Shown piece after piece: positions 63,075 to 64,000 of a DNA stretch of 64,000 bases. The position numbers were made by a program, and so were the translations under genes. The stretch is from QQVM01 sp035341855 (GTDB lineage Bacteria; Bacteroidota; Bacteroidia; AKYH767-A; 2013-40CM-41-45): positions 106,462-170,461 of the forward strand of contig DAOQWA010000002.1 of the NCBI GenBank assembly GCA_035341855.1, in the 5' to 3' direction. A model generated the notes under the pieces. It was not told the DNA's origin. It saw nothing but the letters and a program-made list of their open reading frames with translations, and ran no database searches. Numbering within the stretch: position 1 is the first letter of the stretch; every line of letters begins with the position of its first letter.

Positions 63075-64000
63075 TTACCAGGCTGATTCCTTTAATAGTT
63101 GTTTATTGATTTTTTTTATCAATGCAGGACCTTCATAAATAAAACCTGTATAAAGCTGGATCAGACTGGCACCTGCTCTCAATTTTTCTATAGCATCATC
63201 GGGATGATGAATTCCTCCTACTCCGATAATCACCAGTTTCCCTTTAGCTTTATCTGAAATATATTTAATGATCTCAGTTGATTTCTTTCTTAATGGAAGT
63301 CCGCTGAGACCCCCATTACCACACTTATTAAGTGTCGAGACTGAACTATTCAATTGCTCTCTGGAAATTGTTGTATTTGTTGCAATGATGCCGTCTAAGT
63401 TACTTTCAAGGCAAACTTCGATCACCTCATCTAATGCAGAATAGCTAAGATCCGGAGATATTTTTAGTAAAATAGGTTTTAACTTAAGATTGGATAATTT
63501 ATTCTCCAATCCACTTAGCTCCCGGTTTAAAACCTGCAATCGTTTTAGGATTGATAAGAGCGGTCCCTTTTCCTGCAGATCTCTTAAACCTGCTGTGTTT
63601 GGTGAACTCACATTTACGACAAAATAATCTACATACGGAAAGAGTGCCTTGAAACAGCTTTCATAATCATCAATTGCCTGTTCATTGGGTGTGTCTTTAT
63701 TCTTTCCGATGTTTCCACCAATAACTACTTTTTTATTTCTTCCACGAAGACGGCTTATCATAGTTTCGACACCTTCATTGTTGAAGCCCATTCTGTTAAT
63801 GAGGGCATTGTCATCCTTTAAGCGAAACATTCTGGGTTTTGGATTTCCGGCTTGAGCTTTAGGAGTTACCGTTCCGACTTCGATGAAACCAAAACCGAAA
63901 GAAGAAAGTTGATTATACAACTTTGCATCTTTGTCAAAACCTGCAGCAAGACCAACAGGATTTGGGAAGTCTATTCCAAATACTGTTCTTTTCAGGGAGG
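63075..64000 (-). CDS. pyrD: Dihydroorotate dehydrogenase, class 2 (partial, 5' end beyond window)
   Basis: Fourth step of pyrimidine synthesis: oxidises dihydroorotate to orotate, passing electrons to quinone at the inner membrane. The frame stays open to the window end; the visible start of the frame is RTVFGIDFPNPVGLAAGFDKDA. Class 2 features: GFIEVGTVTPKAQAGNPKPR, INRMGFNN, the catalytic Ser in VNVSSPNTAGLRDLQ, KISPDLSY, IATNTTI, GGLSGLPLRKKS and VGGIHHPDDAIEKLRAGASLIQLYTGF. An internal TTG at 63918-63920 would be a false start. The N-terminal membrane-binding helices are outside the window. Confidence 0.96.
   Translation of the reverse strand, partial: SLKRTVFGIDFPNPVGLAAGFDKDAKLYNQLSSFGFGFIEVGTVTPKAQAGNPKPRMFRLKDDNALINRMGFNNEGVETMISRLRGRNKKVVIGGNIGKNKDTPNEQAIDDYESCFKALFPYVDYFVVNVSSPNTAGLRDLQEKGPLLSILKRLQVLNRELSGLENKLSNLKLKPILLKISPDLSYSALDEVIEVCLESNLDGIIATNTTISREQLNSSVSTLNKCGNGGLSGLPLRKKSTEIIKYISDKAKGKLVIIGVGGIHHPDDAIEKLRAGASLIQLYTGFIYEGPALIKKINKQLLKESAW

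Noticed and set aside
63918..63920. TTG start for pyrD
   Set aside because: The reading frame continues upstream with conserved pyrD sequence (DFPNPVGLAAGFDKDA) to the window edge.
1..64000. Horizontal transfer or prophage
   Set aside because: No integrase, transposase, tRNA junction or obvious compositional break; large surface-protein genes look like lineage-typical content.

Overview
The window is chromosomal DNA from an uncultured-type or environmental member of the Bacteroidota (Bacteroidetes). Several independent signs agree. At least five exported proteins end in a type IX secretion (T9SS, Por) C-terminal sorting domain. Recognisable promoters carry the Bacteroidetes -7 element TAnnTTTG, and starts lack Shine-Dalgarno sequences. 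There are TonB-dependent receptors, a bacillithiol gene (bshC) and an AT-rich, compact layout. I cannot assign family or genus from sequence alone. I see no phage, insertion sequence, CRISPR array, tRNA or rRNA.

Layout: 1-12 kb is mostly core machinery: 3' part of ftsK (minus), an exported DUF4412-like protein, recN, fabI, then convergent clpC and divergent gyrA. From 10.9 to 16.4 kb a pair of paralogous exported TPR proteins flanks an M16 zinc peptidase. From 16.6 to 20.4 kb lies a 1265-residue T9SS-sorted protein with SprB-like repeats. From 20.9 to 29.4 kb come a membrane-anchored glucosaminidase, a minus-strand guaA-LysM/PBP-hemF operon, a secreted phosphoesterase and bshC. From 29.7 to 37.8 kb are two giant surface/secreted proteins. 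From 37.9 to 42.1 kb are a FemAB/BioF2-type acyltransferase and a vitamin B12 unit: cobalamin riboswitch, TonB receptor and a DUF6580-like membrane protein. Immediately after is a row of three hairpins with an invariant TTACGG loop and covarying stems. From 42.5 to 45.2 kb is a T9SS protein with seven exact 58-residue repeats. From 45.3 to 49.7 kb is a minus-strand operon mltG - unknown exported protein - phosphohexomutase - AIM24 family protein.

The most coherent and interesting region is 50.2-63.0 kb, a phosphate-starvation island. Its order is stand-alone receiver, PhoB-like regulator with a degenerate receiver, lipoprotein PstS, T9SS-sorted beta-helix protein, large TonB-dependent receptor, OprO/OprP-like phosphate porin, second PstS, pstC, pstA, pstB, phoU. 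Four promoters in this island share one geometry that I read directly from the sequence. Each has TTnACA-like half-sites repeated on an 11-bp grid, with the last half-site starting exactly 15 bp before the -7 element. This is the arrangement expected for a PhoB-type regulator, and it ties the beta-helix protein and the TonB receptor to phosphate acquisition. PstC carries, between its first membrane helix and the permease core, a segment clearly similar to part of the two neighbouring PstS proteins but without their phosphate-binding loop. The window ends inside pyrD (class 2 dihydroorotate dehydrogenase) on the minus strand.

All calls are from reading sequence and translations; no database search was possible. 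Starts were moved inward where the longest open frame used a TTG or GTG codon or ran into a neighbour.
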